Source of the DNA: Pseudoscleropodium purum
Taxonomy: Eukaryota > Streptophyta > Bryopsida > Hypnales > Brachytheciaceae
Length of the DNA stretch: 64,000 nucleotides
Direction: 5' to 3'
Assembly (NCBI GenBank): GCA_963969395.1
Contig: OZ017797.1
Span: 4,526,001 to 4,590,000, forward strand
A model generated the notes under the pieces. It did no database searches. It was not told the DNA's origin and was given only the letters and a program-made list of their open reading frames with translations. Below are positions 49,701 to 61,340 of this stretch, piece by piece. Every line of letters begins with the position of its first letter. Within the stretch, counting starts at the first letter, position 1. A program made the translations under genes and the position numbers.

Positions 49701-50219
49701 CCAAATTGGCCTAAATATTGTCTTTCTAATCTCCTCCGAGATCAAGGGAGTCAACCCATTTCCAACCACTTTAGCAATTCAGGGCTTGGAAATATTTGGA
49801 GCACAAGTATATCAAGTGGAAAAAATTCCCCATGACTTGAATTAGATTTCAGGATGATTCTATAGGTTTTCACAATTTTATTTCCCAAAAAGAATTACCA
49901 TGAATTTCTTGAGTAGAGATTTTGTTGGTTCCATACTAATTATATAGGTAATCTTATTTCTCACCAAGACCTAGTTGCAAAATCAAGAATTTTGTAGCCC
50001 AATCATAATGAACCATTTTAATCACTTACTCATCTCATTCTTACACACTATCAAAAATAGGCCTCCATATACTATCAAAATGGGGAGTAATCAAGAATAC
50101 ATTGGCTCTTATACATATGTGCCAAGATAGGTAGAACTATATCTCTAATTAATCTTTAATCTAACCCTCTTGTCAATCACTAGTGTGCCTTTAAAAGTAA
50201 CTTTTTTTTAATAATTTTA

Positions 50220-50750
50220 ATAATTCATAAAAACTTTGAAATTCAAGAACTTTCACACTATATGCCCAAATGTTACAAAACAAAGTTTGTGCACCCCTCC
50301 TCACAAAAAAACTATCCAATGGTCCTAAGAACATGATTGAGAACACATGTGTTACAAATTCTACACACTTGTAACAACTGGATTTAGACAATTAAGGAAG
50401 CAAGGATGCTGGATGTAATGGTTAGGATGGTTATAGGAGAAGGCGGAACCTTTCCTTGCTATTAAAGCTTGTGAAAGAGGAGTTGTCTACTATGCGGTAT
50501 TTTGTAATGCAAAGTAAGACTTCAATCCATTGTGTACGATGTCCTTGTAATTGCTATGAATTCATGTTGTGTTTGTATTGCATCTCAATTGTGGTAATAG
50601 CATTGAATTAAAATGTGGTAGAATAATTCATGATCGGAGTATCAGCCTTTGCAATTCTAATTCATGATAGCATAGTCCAAGAGATCTCACTACATCAAAC
50701 AAACAAACTAAATAACTAACTAACTAAATAATCTAATTTAAGTTATGGAT
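50220..50750. repeat. copy of the 18.9 kb satellite-like unit, split by an insertion
   Basis: The first part (50220-50340) has ataaaaactttgaaattcaa and tgttacaaaacaaagtttgt; the second (50669-50750) has agcatagtccaagagatctc and caaacaaacaaactaaat, matching the two halves of the unit at 19141-19320. About 330 bp of unrelated sequence separates them. Confidence 0.55.
50340..50668. mobile_element. insertion resembling an LTR plus primer-binding site fragment
   Basis: Begins near tgtaacaactgg and ends in ggagtatcagcctttgc, which is close to the tRNA-Met-complementary tggtatcagagcc of many plant copia and TRIM elements. It interrupts the satellite-like unit. No second LTR is seen, so it would be a fragment. 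Confidence 0.35.
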
Positions 50751-53426
50751 TTTGAAAGGTCTTCCCACTTGCCACAATATTATTGTTTCAAGCATAATTT
50801 TTTACATTCATACAATTTGACCTTCACTATGATTGTCTTTATAGCAATTACATTAAAGAAGTTAGAGTGAGTGTTGCAATTACAATTTTCACGTAGGAAT
50901 TTTTATATAATAATCAAATAAAGAATTGTAATGAAGATCATAATTATAAAAAGAGATGTATAGAAGTAATACAAATTTATTTGGGTAGGAATACTTGTGA
51001 TTTGCCATTTGTTTGCTTAACCCTAGAAAGAAGGGCCCATCACCTCTAATTTCAAGTCTTTGTCAAGCCTCAATGTCCATCACTTTGTAATTGCATCCAT
51101 TTTGCAACTAGATAAAAATGAAAAATTTGATATTTATTTTGTAGAGATGAAGTCACATGTTGTTTGTGACAAGATTGATGAAACATATGTGGTTAGGCAG
51201 TACTTTGTATGTTCATTGAAATTGGAATGCTCAAAAGTGCTCTAAAAACTCTGATTTTTTCCTACGAGTATATATCATCATGATAATTTTAGATGTATAA
51301 TTTTCTTAAATTAAGTTTTGAAATGTAGAAAAAAAGGTATGAGGATATAAAGTGACAACCCAAAGCTCCCTCTCTATTCTCGAAAAATTCACTAAAAATT
51401 GCACATTTGATCATTTTTTAATAGGATTGCATTGATGGATTCAATGGGAAATCATATAGGATCTCACTTTGTTTATTCACAAATTATTAGTAACGTTCAC
51501 ATTTCAAATTTTCTACAAATGTAATTACAAAAGCCATGTGGTGACCTTATGGTCCTTCAGGGATTCAATCTGTTTCATATTGTAAGTAGAGTTTGATACA
51601 CTTCTATTGTTCTAGAAACTTTGAGTTTCAAAGTGCTTTTCAAAGTGCAATTTTGGAATACTAATAAACAAATAAAAATTGGGTATTTTCAAGTTGCACT
51701 GGTAGGCACTTTATTGATGAGTGTCAAGTCGTCATTTTGTAAATATTTTATACATGCCAAAGACCATGTGTCGACCTCTATTCCACCTTCAAGAGCTTCA
51801 TCTCATCCACTTTCTACAGACTATATTCCGCCTCCAAGAAATGCAAAAATATAAAAACAAACAATGTTGATTGATTCCTTTAATCATATCATTTGAGTAT
51901 CTTTGAATTGATGATTGTAAGGATGGAAGAGAAAACTACTACTTGGAGGTATTTTATTGGTCCAAAATAACATTCAAAAGTCAAATTTGACCAATTCTTA
52001 ATGTTACAAAATGCAACAAAAAGATCATTTTGGGATAGATTGAAATTAAGACCAATGCAAAGATCATTTGGAGATGGAGGGAATAGTGTATAACATCATT
52101 GAATAAGTCAAAGTTAATATGTTACTTTTAAATTAGAAAATCAGCAAACCAAGGTTAAAGGTCCAAAATTCATATTGATATAAAGTATGAAATTTTCAAA
52201 ATTTTCAATCACAATAGAAATTGCACTTGATATGCTTTATTCTATTATTTAACCTCAAATTCAAAAATACCATTTTCTTAGCTAAAATTCACATCAAGAT
52301 TAAATAGCAAGAAATGGTCAAAATACACTACAAGGGTGGTTCAATAATGAAAGTATTTTGGTGACTACCTTGATTATTGGGAGTTGTGTTATTCTTCGAG
52401 GGTTTTGCATCCTTTTCTTTGGGAAATTTAATAATATCATAATTAATGAGGGAATTTTTCAAGTTGCAACACTATTTTATGAAAATATACTCAAGTAGTT
52501 TCCAAGAAAATAGTGGATGAAAAATTGTTTGTTTTTCATCCTACTAATAGTCTCATGTCAAATCATCCTCCAAACACTTAGGATGTTCATGATGTCCAAT
52601 TGTTCTAGAGGTTCATCAAAATGTATTCTAAGGTAGATTGCCTATTGCAACTTTGATTAGCAAATGAATCTAAATATTGTAGACAATTTTAAGAGGGTTA
52701 GATATTTTTCAGAGGTGTGCTCATGTTTCATAAATCAAACTCAAGTGGATTTATTATTATTTTTAATTAATGTTGGATATCCACCAATCAATGTTTAACA
52801 TGTTATCCAAGTTGGAATTTATACACTAAATTTTTTGAAAAAATAAATGGATTTAGATGAGTTTTGTGGTGGTAAAGTAGAGCCCCCCATAACCAATTAC
52901 TTAAGCAATTCTAGACATGATTTGGAGTAGTGCAAGGCAAAGCAGATATTTTCCTATAGCAAAGATAGAAATGTTGGAGATTGCAAAAAATTTAGTAATT
53001 TCATTTCTTGAAATCAATTTACTTTGAATTTTATAAGGCAAAAAGTACTTTGGATCCATAGCCAATATATGTTTAGACTCTTCCAACTTTGAAAAGGTGA
53101 AAAAAAAACATTCCAAGCTTTAGATGGAAATTTGTTCCAACATTGGTTAGAAATAACTCCACCCTTCAAGTTGGATATGGTCCCCAATTGGAAATGGTTG
53201 GTTCTACCTTAACCCTTAAACATCAACATGGACACTTGGCATTCGATGGATGATTGACAAGGAATATTTCTAATAGGATAGAAGTTCAATTATTCATCCT
53301 TTGAATCTTAATGCAAAAAGGGGAGGTCTTCAATAGTAGTTTGACTTCCAATGAATACTTTTGTAATATTTTAAGCCAATGATTTACAGATTAATGTAAA
53401 GGGATAATTTCCGAGGTCATCCCTTC
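50751..53426. other. AT-rich non-coding region within the 5.4 kb element
   Basis: No gene is supported; frames stay below 80 codons. A solitary left-terminus-like ttaacccttaaacatc lies at 53210. Confidence 0.55.
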
Positions 53427-53588
53427 GTCAAAGGGGTCAAAAGTAGAATGGTGGTAATAGGAAGATGGCCACTATAGCCTGTCAAAGGGTTCAAAAGTAG
53501 AATGGTGGTAATAGAAAGATGGCCGCTATGGCCTGTCAAAGAGGTCAAAAGTAGAATGGTGGTAATAGGAAGATGGCCGCTATGGCCT
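53427..53588. repeat. 54-bp tandem repeat, three copies
   Basis: Units begin gtcaaaggggtcaaaagtag, gtcaaagggttcaaaagtag and gtcaaagaggtcaaaagtag at 53427, 53481 and 53535, each followed by aatggtggtaata and gaagatggcc or its variant. Two units contain in-frame stops, so it is not a coding repeat. Confidence 0.9.
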
Positions 53589-54712
53589 GGTCTACCTTAG
53601 TGCCTTTCCCAGAATCTGCGTGGGTGCCATTTTTCGATACTACCGTGTTCAGGCTGACTGCTTGAGAGGATTCTTTAATTTCCTATCTTTTCTTTCCGAT
53701 CGTCCGCTTGGTTGATTCTCCTTTTTTCAATATCTTCCAATGAGTTTCGTCGGTACACGTTTCAAGATCGAGGTGAATACTATCCTATAAATTAAATAAT
53801 GTACAGACAAGGGAAGTGTAGAATTTCTCTGGTGATGCAAATTCAACCCGAGCATCAGGGTGTCTCGGGGACGAGCGAGGGGGTCAGGTCAGTTCACCCC
53901 GGCCATGCGCGCAATGAGTGACGTGTTGTATACTTATCCAGTGATCCAAGCTCTGGTTCTGCTAAAGTCTACTCTAAACGGATATTTCATTAAAATGGCG
54001 ATATTCCACAAACTTTTCGGTTCAGGACGTGCGTTCTAAAATGTATACCTGTCCTAGATTTCAGGATTTGAGGGTCTGAAATCTATACTAGTCTTAGAAA
54101 ATTCATGGAAAAATGATGAAGGAATGTCGCCAATTTAACGAGTATCTGTTTCTACCTTCAGAAATAGCGAGGCCGCGCTTTCTCAAACTTGTCTGTACAC
54201 GATATCGATTCTCGGTAAGATGGTGCAGCTGATGCAAGATATCGATACTCGGTAAGAATATTGCAAGCATGTGAAGGTGATCTCTAATTCTTTATCTCTT
54301 GAGGGACGCGGCCCCCATGACCAAGGTAGTCATCGATGCTCCAATTGTTGGACCAATTATTGGATCAAGAGGTGCATTCTTTGTTTCTACAGTGAAGAGT
54401 GAAGTCCTCCATAGGACACTTTTGAAAGTGTACTCAAGGAGCTTCCAAAAAACATTTTTTTTCCATCCAACAGTCTCAGGTGAATTGAAGTCTCAGTCGA
54501 AGTCATTAATCGGACACTTCGTGTCTGCGGCGTCCTTCTCATTTTAACCCCTGTTGATAGTACGTTCGCTCTTCCGTCAGCTCTTGGCATTGCTGTCACG
54601 CTTAGAAAGTACGTGCGTATGTTTAGAACCTTTTATCGATCAGTTCCAAGTCATTAGAACTCGACACTCGATCACAACGCACCGAGTTGGCCGGAGTCGA
54701 TCGATCGGTGCC

Positions 54713-55411
54713 ATGGAGATCCAACATGTTTGCGTTCCCATGGCCGACTATTTGTGGCAACTCATCTGGGAACGCATCTCGGGTCCTTTCGCACGCGCAC
54801 TGCCAGGGCCGATCGTCATGAGTTTACTTCGACAGTGCATTTGGTGGATGATCGTCTTCCACGCTTTCCATTTGTTAAAGCGCTTCTGCGAAGGTAGACA
54901 GCGCCAAGTGAGATCCCAGAAGCTTTTCGAGGATCACCAGGGTCAGTCCGATTCTGAGAGAAAGGGGGTGGAACAGCTTTGCCTCCATATCCAATCGTCG
55001 ACTCCCATAGCTGCTACTAATGGTGGCGCAGCCTTGGAGACTCCGCCCCTGGTCCCTGTGTCCATATGCGTCGTCGACGACTGCTGCGGCGACATCCTTG
55101 ACGATCGTCACTTGCTGTTGGACGCAGCATCTCAAATCCATGCGCCAGGGGAAGAGGTGACCGTTTTACAAGCATGCCCCGGGCCGGTTATCCAGACGAA
55201 ACTGACAAGACTAGAACCAGCAAGTCTATTTTTCGGGGACACCATTAACACGCCGTCTACCACGTCGAGGGAAGCTGCTGCTGTGAAGAAGGGAAAGAGT
55301 ATCCTAATGCAACTGGGTAGATGGCGAGTCTTTCGTACGGACACCGGTAATTCTTCAAACTTATTGCATGCCATTGGCCGATTCTCAATTGCCCGTCTTG
55401 ATATTGTCTGA
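54713..55411 (+). CDS. orphan protein with one membrane segment, 232 residues
   Basis: The ATG in ggtgccatggag opens a 232-residue frame with GC-rich codon use unlike the flanks, a good sign of real coding. Residues about 20-55 (PGPIVMSLLRQCIWWMIVFHAFHLL) form a hydrophobic span followed by the basic stretch KRFCEGRQRQVRSQK, so a single-pass protein with a cytosolic C-terminus is plausible. The middle has a CVVDDCCGDILDDRHLL segment and the tail is basic. No family is recognised. The frame stays open 159 nt upstream, but the start at 54713 has the best context. It could be lineage-specific or a remnant exon. Confidence 0.5.
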   Translation: MEIQHVCVPMADYLWQLIWERISGPFARALPGPIVMSLLRQCIWWMIVFHAFHLLKRFCEGRQRQVRSQKLFEDHQGQSDSERKGVEQLCLHIQSSTPIAATNGGAALETPPLVPVSICVVDDCCGDILDDRHLLLDAASQIHAPGEEVTVLQACPGPVIQTKLTRLEPASLFFGDTINTPSTTSREAAAVKKGKSILMQLGRWRVFRTDTGNSSNLLHAIGRFSIARLDIV

Positions 55412-57006
55412 AATTCATGTGGAAAATGTTGTAGCTAGCTAGGGTATATATGAACTGTACACATCATCACATGGAATCATGCATGTCTTGGTGTGGGATC
55501 GATCTCTAAGAAATGGACTTTCGTTCTAGATTCACAGCAGCCCCGTATATGAAAGAGGCGGGGCACTCTGTGGAAAGACTACATAGGATTTAATTTTGAA
55601 TTTCAATTGATCACAATTAATAACTCGTCATCGAAGACAATTATGTATCCATCCAATCATGCATACGACCGAATTGGAACACGCCGGCCTTTCTAGCTCT
55701 CCAGGCCAGTAATCGAAAGTACATGGCCTTGCCAAGGATTCATGTTTATACGTCCCTGCCGTTTGCTTAGTTTGTTACATGCTTTGTATTCGTATGAAGT
55801 TATGAACAAGTTTCAATTGGGTCGTCCTATTAGTAGAGCAGCTCTATTCTTAGTGTCAATTGCTGGTAATGAAAATTTGTCTCCGTAATTGAAATATTGG
55901 ATGTCCCACAGTCACTCATTGTTTACCACATTTTCAATCCTATTTCTATTACAAGTCCATGACGTCCGACAGCCCAAAATTTCATTTAAACGTCATTTCA
56001 TTGCAAGTTTCCCCGTTATTTTTGCTAGCTGCACTGATTTGTGCAATTAGTGAGGAGAAAATTAACATCACCCAGGAATTTTGTGTCACCGTAAAATTTC
56101 ATTTTTAGGAAATTGATTCAAATCACTTATATATCAACCAGGTGCACTATTCGAAATAGTGTAACTTTGCTAAATTAGTGTCACACGCACTATTAGGACA
56201 AATCAATGTCCTTTTTCTAGTACAGTTGCTCAATCTTGCTTAAACATTGACTTGTTTTCTCCTATTGTTATTCGTTACGTCAGTTTTTTTAATGATGTAC
56301 CTTCTGAGTTTCCCTGCTTCCTCAATCATTCCTTGCTTCCGCTTTTTCTCCGATCCTGTAATAGCTTATCATTCACCTTACAACCAAATAATGACGTACT
56401 TATTACATTAGTCTGGACGATCTTCCCTGACTGTCGGAGATTGGGAGCAAGTTAACGGCCAACCGGGGTGATTGTCAGGCAATCTCATTTGTACAGCTTT
56501 TGACCTTAAAACATGAAGTCTATCATTCGTTCTAATTCATGTAAATTGGAGACATGTAGGTGGCAAAAAACCGAGATTGCTGGAACTAAATGATACTGAT
56601 CCAGTGCCCTTGATCTTGCACTCATCGTATTCAGGAGGTAAATCACTTTCAATTGCAAGCAATTCCACCTTGTACCTTTCTCTCAAAGTAATGAGTCGAT
56701 ATCTGAATTATTTCTACTGTTCAGGTTGAATTATGCATGTAGTGCAAATCATAATTTCTTCAAGTCAATGATCTTTATATGCTGATATGGTCTGGGTACA
56801 ACCTATTTGCTCAAGATCATTCTGGGGTGTCTGCTGAAAACAGATATAGAGGTTTGATTGTTTGAAGATAAGGATTCAACTAGATCAGCATGAATTGGAT
56901 ATTTGCATAATTTTACTCTGAACATCTTAGAAGAAGGATGTATTGTACTATGTTCCACTGGAAATAAGTTCCCAATTTTGTATCTTAATGTTTTATTTCA
57001 TTGCAG
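55412..57006. other. intergenic, moderate to AT-rich
   Basis: No gene is supported. Open frames near 56252 and 56943 are short; the latter runs into the exon-like block at 57007. Confidence 0.45.
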
Positions 57007-57594
57007 GTATACTGACTGTGGAAGGACTTCATTTGAGAGGAGCCACCATACAGGCAGTAACAAAAGAAAAGTGTATAACCCTGGAAACTAAGCTGTATAA
57101 ACGAGTCACTGAATCCTCTGTGGATGACCAGGTTAGAAAACTGTACGTCGTGACAACTTTCATGAAATTGTGGTAAATGCCATGGAGTCAGTCACACTAT
57201 GTAGTTACAATTCCAAGAAAGTACACACTATATGTGATATTTAGTATAAATTGCTCGTTTGGTAGTGCTTTTCTTGCAACAATTTCATGTGTTGACGTTG
57301 TTAATATTTAGCATGATAACACCATGTCTCAATTTGAACACTTTTACTGTACCATTGATAAAAGTTGACACAAATTGTGAATTGAGTTAGTAGTAAAAAT
57401 GCTAAGATGTATCTATTGATAGACATGTATATTGGGATCATGCCAGGTGGAAGCATTCACCTCCGAAAGTGTATTACCATCTAAGAATCTTGCTGAGGTG
57501 TTTGTGCTTGCTTCTAAGAAAATTGAAGTGGATGGGTTCAAGCTAAGTGTCAATAGTTCAGCTATTCAAATCCAAAATGATAGCCTCAAAGCAG
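57007..57594 (+). CDS. two exon-like blocks of an unrecognised gene (partial)
   Basis: Block 1 (57007-57131) lies between a TTGCAG acceptor after a T-rich tract and a CCAG|GTTAGA donor. Block 2 (57447-57594) lies between CCAG|GTG and GCAG|GTTAAA. Both are open, and they join in phase 0. The joined peptide (about 90 residues) includes LTVEGLHLRGATIQAVTKEK and VLASKKIEVDGFKLSVN, with normal charge patterning. There is no start or stop, so this is the inside of a gene or an exon relic. I considered the C-terminal part of a dynein heavy chain from the GLxLxGAT pattern, but the rest does not fit. Function unknown. Confidence 0.4.
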
Positions 57595-59100
57595 GTTAAA
57601 CTTCTTCCATCTAAAATTCTATTGCCATCTCATTTTATTTTATTTTTAAGCTTTTCATATTTGTCGTCCTTCTTGGTGTTGTTTAGCTAGCTAGATTACA
57701 CAATGTGCTAGTGTTATATCCATGGCTGCTTATTTAATAATATAAGAAAAGAGTTGAGCAAACTACAGTAGTTCTTGACAACAGGGATTCTAGGCCAAAA
57801 AAACAAAAAAATATACATATTTAAAAGTTTATAATTTCAAAAAAAATTCAGTAAATTACAAGTCTTGAATTGCCCATGACTCCATGAGAGTGTTAAAAAT
57901 TACTAAAAAAAATTTAATGAATTCTTTTTTATTAAATAAATCCAAAATTATAAAATTCTAGCAAATTGATGTAGCACTTCTACTATTACATCAAATTGGG
58001 ATTTTTTTTTTTTTTTTTAATTTTACATTATATTATTATTAATTTTTAACTTTCATACTTTTTAATCTTTTTTCTTAATTTCATTTTTTTAATTCTTTAT
58101 TTTCTTTCTCTTCTTTTTTTCTTTTTCTTTTTCTTCCTTCTTCTTCTTATTTATTATTGTTTTTTTATTTTCTTAATATTAAATATTTTGGCCACCACAA
58201 ACCCTATTCACAACTTAGAGAATCTTCAAAATAGACCTTTGAAATAGCTCTTTGGAGGCCTGAAATTTTTTTGTAATGTATGCAGTTATACAAAGTATAT
58301 TTCCTCTTACAATTCTTGCCTTCTATGCAACAAGACAAATCTCATCAACTATTTTGATGATCATGGCTCAAACTACAACCGTGGCCTCAATTATGGAATG
58401 GCTCCTACCATGTATAGTTGTTGTTGCAACTCAAGCTCTACCACTTAGGTACGGATTCGGAATCAAAGTTTTCTTTTTATATCATATAGTTAGATTTTTT
58501 TCCAAGACTAAAATCTTAAATTTTGGTGTTAGAAGATGCTTCACAATACAAGTGATTTTTTATATGCTAGTTTTACCACAATTGCAATGTGCATTAAAAA
58601 TATTTAAAAGACTAATGATGCCTTTGATCTTGGCTTATTTCATATTTGCTTGTATTCAACCACATCTAAAATCATCAGAGTGAACATGTTAGCATAGACT
58701 AAACCTTTTATTAAATTGATTTTATTTTGTTACATTCAAGCAATTGAATGAAGATTTTAGATTCTCTTAGCTTGTATTTATTAGACATTGGACATAAATA
58801 AATTATGAATCCTTAAAAATATTAATTGTAGGTGTATCCAAAATTCACAAAATCCTCATTAGGATCCCTTATTCAACAAATCATATTAGATAAGAATCTA
58901 GATGGGATGGTTTCAATTACAAAGTTGAAATGTTAAAGGTACTTTACATTGTTATCAATTGTTATTGACTAAAGAAAAAATATAATCGGAGTTCTTCTAA
59001 AAGATAATTTTGGTGTATATCGAACTTGATTTTTTAGGTTGCAATATATAGGTAAGTACATATAAATATATATTCCTTTCTTAATGCAAAACCAAATGTT
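57595..59100. other. AT-rich region with T17 and polypyrimidine tracts
   Basis: A T17 run (58002-58018) and a T/C-rich stretch to about 58175 dominate. A plus-strand frame of 135 codons (58276-58683) is rich in hydrophobic residues and could encode three or four membrane spans, but its AT-rich codons and lack of motifs make it doubtful. Confidence 0.4.
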
Positions 59101-59110
59101 GTATATATAA
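59101..59110 (+). promoter_or_regulatory. TATA box of the AAA ATPase gene
   Basis: gtatatataa lies about 40 bp upstream of the first in-frame ATG at 59149. This fits a TATA box with a short leader, if the gene has no upstream exon. Confidence 0.45.
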
Positions 59111-59148
59111 GGATATCAATTCATACAATTGACTTTGTGTTGACTTGG

Positions 59149-61272
59149 ATGCCTGCATCTTTGGACAATGTATTGCATTGTAGAATGGAAACTACAATTA
59201 CAGGAACATTGAAGAAAATGGTGGTGCATGCATATCATACCATCTACTTTGCAGCTCAATGCTTCAATCTTGACAAGGACCTGAGAATTTTGAATATGCA
59301 TGAAGAAATTTCTACATTTGAGGATCAACAAGTCTTGAAGAATAAAAAGTCTTCTAGTTTTCAATCTACACACAGTATTTCTATAGAAGACCCTACTTGG
59401 AAGTGGGAAGTTTTTGATAAAATCTATAACAAGGAAACTAAAGATTTTAAGTTGGTAAAACGTAAACAGAGTAAGGTGGATAACAATGAGGCAAGCCAAC
59501 CCTTTGCAGTAATATACAAGAATATCCAAAATCTTATTTGGGCCTCTCAAGTCGAAGTTTGTGTATATTCCCCAATCTTAATGGAGATCATCAACGACAT
59601 TATGCCCAAAAAAGTAGACCAAACTGCAAGAGGCAAGAAGAAAGTAATGTTAAATGGCCCAGAGTTGTTTCAAATTCGAGAAAAAATAAGAAATGAGTAT
59701 ACCTCCATTGTAGATCAAAAACTTTTAGAGTCTTCATTAAGTGAAGGCACTTCTGGTAACAAAGAAAAGTTGTTGCATCTTCAGCATTTGTTGCGCTTCA
59801 TGGACAAAGAATTTGAAGAAATTGAACCTATGTATGCAGCTATGAACTCTGATAACCACCATGTCTCTTGGGAAATGTTGTGGGCGTTTTTTCCTCGAGG
59901 AGAGCGGGTTGTTTATATTGATGATACCACTGAAGAGGTGTTGTGTGGTGATGTCTTGGAGACAACATACAAGAAACTTAACAATCTTGAACAATTTTTT
60001 AATATAAAGGTAACCAAGTGGGATTACAATTGTAGAACTTGGAAACAATATTCTAGGAACTTGACAATTTTTAAATTTGAGGGAGAGCGAGCAATTTGCA
60101 ACTTGGATATTTATCCCCTTCAATGCGTTGAGGATCCCCAAGTCACTATTGATAGTTTCCTCTACTCTGGAAATATATTTTGTGAGCTTTCTATGAAGGA
60201 ACGTTGTTGTTTTAGAAACTACAAAGGGTCAATCATTACATACAAAGAAGTGGATAAGCGTCTCCAACAGTTTAAAGACAATGCTGATGGGAGGGTGATG
60301 ATTGATTTGGGAAGTTTTGCAAAGATGAATCCGGCCTATCCTACATTGGGCTCAGCAAAGCCACCATGTGATTTCATGCGTGACAACAATGTTACCACTC
60401 TTGACATCACCGCAAGAGAAGATCGCATGTTTGCCCCTGCCATAGTATATGGATTTTCCTTTCGCCTCAAGAAATGGGGGAGCTTTTCTGTGTGTGGATT
60501 TTCACCTATCAACTATAACAAATCGGCATTTGATGACTTGGTGATGGATGAAGATACCAAAGATGTTATAGAGAAAATAGTAAGAAAACAATTGGAAGAT
60601 GGAAAGAATACAAACTTGTTGGGAAAAGAACAACTTGACTCCATCGCAGGCAAAGGCGAGGGTACAATATTCCTATGTTATGGTCCACCAGGAACAGGAA
60701 AAACTTTTACTGCAGAATCTCTTTCTGAATCAATGGAATGTCCTCTATGGTGTTTGAGTGCATCTGAATTGGGTATGACTCCAGAAATTCTCGAGGAAAC
60801 TCTATTGAAAGTATTTGATGTCGCTGCTTCTTGGGGTGCCTTACTTCTCCTTGATGAAGCCGATGTATTTTTGGAGAAGAGGACGACCTCAAACTTGAAA
60901 CACAATGCAATGACAGGCATCTTTTTAAGGCTATTGGAGTACTACAAAGGAGTCCTTTTCTTATCTACAAATCGTGATTTTGTATTTGACGATGCCACGT
61001 ACTCGCGCATTTCCATGAAATTGTGTTATAAAAAACACAATTTGGATCAACAAAAAACAATGTGGACTAAGATGTTTGAACGAGCAGGATTGCAAGGCAT
61101 TTCAGTTGAGGACTTGGCTGAATTTGCAATGCTTGATTTCAATGGACGACAAATTCGGAACATTGTATATACAGCTCACCTCCTATCAAGGAGTGAAGAT
61201 GATAAGGCAAATTTGGAAATCAAGCATGTCAAGAAAGTGTTGAAGGTCTACAAGGATTCTTGCCAACTCTAG
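59149..61272 (+). CDS. AAA ATPase with N-terminal DUF7025-type domain, intronless
   Basis: A single uninterrupted frame gives 707 residues from ATG 59149 (an alternative ATG is 59185). Residues about 235-395 run from SWEMLWAFFPRGERVVYIDD through FEGERAICNLDIYPLQ to GRVMIDLGSFAKMNP; this pattern matches the DUF7025-like domain placed before AAA modules in many fungal proteins. The AAA module has Walker A GPPGTGKT at 512-519, Walker B LLLLDEAD with Asp569, sensor-1 Asn608 in LSTNRD and an arginine-finger-like Arg620 in YSRIS; all key residues are present. The C-terminal lid reaches the stop, and an AATAAA follows at 61341. Its substrate is unknown. Absence of introns and the fungal-type architecture suggest transfer or retroposition. 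Confidence 0.85.
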   Translation: MPASLDNVLHCRMETTITGTLKKMVVHAYHTIYFAAQCFNLDKDLRILNMHEEISTFEDQQVLKNKKSSSFQSTHSISIEDPTWKWEVFDKIYNKETKDFKLVKRKQSKVDNNEASQPFAVIYKNIQNLIWASQVEVCVYSPILMEIINDIMPKKVDQTARGKKKVMLNGPELFQIREKIRNEYTSIVDQKLLESSLSEGTSGNKEKLLHLQHLLRFMDKEFEEIEPMYAAMNSDNHHVSWEMLWAFFPRGERVVYIDDTTEEVLCGDVLETTYKKLNNLEQFFNIKVTKWDYNCRTWKQYSRNLTIFKFEGERAICNLDIYPLQCVEDPQVTIDSFLYSGNIFCELSMKERCCFRNYKGSIITYKEVDKRLQQFKDNADGRVMIDLGSFAKMNPAYPTLGSAKPPCDFMRDNNVTTLDITAREDRMFAPAIVYGFSFRLKKWGSFSVCGFSPINYNKSAFDDLVMDEDTKDVIEKIVRKQLEDGKNTNLLGKEQLDSIAGKGEGTIFLCYGPPGTGKTFTAESLSESMECPLWCLSASELGMTPEILEETLLKVFDVAASWGALLLLDEADVFLEKRTTSNLKHNAMTGIFLRLLEYYKGVLFLSTNRDFVFDDATYSRISMKLCYKKHNLDQQKTMWTKMFERAGLQGISVEDLAEFAMLDFNGRQIRNIVYTAHLLSRSEDDKANLEIKHVKKVLKVYKDSCQL

Positions 61273-61340
61273 GTTGGCTACCGCTCCATACCTACATAAG
61301 GGACAAAATAATAACCTCCTAAAGTAAAGAAATATTGTAA

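Larger units (their letters stand above)
48495..53900. mobile_element. 5.4 kb element with ~38-bp inverted termini, no transposase
   Basis: The left end GGGGTGAACTAACCTGACCC and the right end in reverse complement GGGGTGAACTGACCTGACCC continue together as CCTCGCTYGTCCCC, about 38 bp in all. The interior is AT-rich, with repeat copies, an embedded TTAA element, an insertion with a primer-binding-like site and a 54-bp tandem array, but no transposase frame. A target duplication is not evident. The superfamily is unknown; the termini match neither CACTA nor hAT starts. Confidence 0.6.

Noticed and set aside
53427..53588. Possible CRISPR array
   Set aside because: The three 54-bp units are contiguous without unique spacers, and the context is a plant nuclear genome.
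57007..57131. Dynein heavy chain C-terminal exon
   Set aside because: Only a short GLxLxGAT-like pattern agrees; the following residues and the next block do not fit the family.
58276..58683. Multi-pass membrane protein gene
   Set aside because: AT-rich codons readily give hydrophobic residues; there is no motif and no promoter or splice evidence.
59116..59550. Minus-strand frame opposite the AAA ATPase N-terminus
   Set aside because: The plus-strand frame continues for 707 codons with intact AAA motifs; the antisense frame has none.
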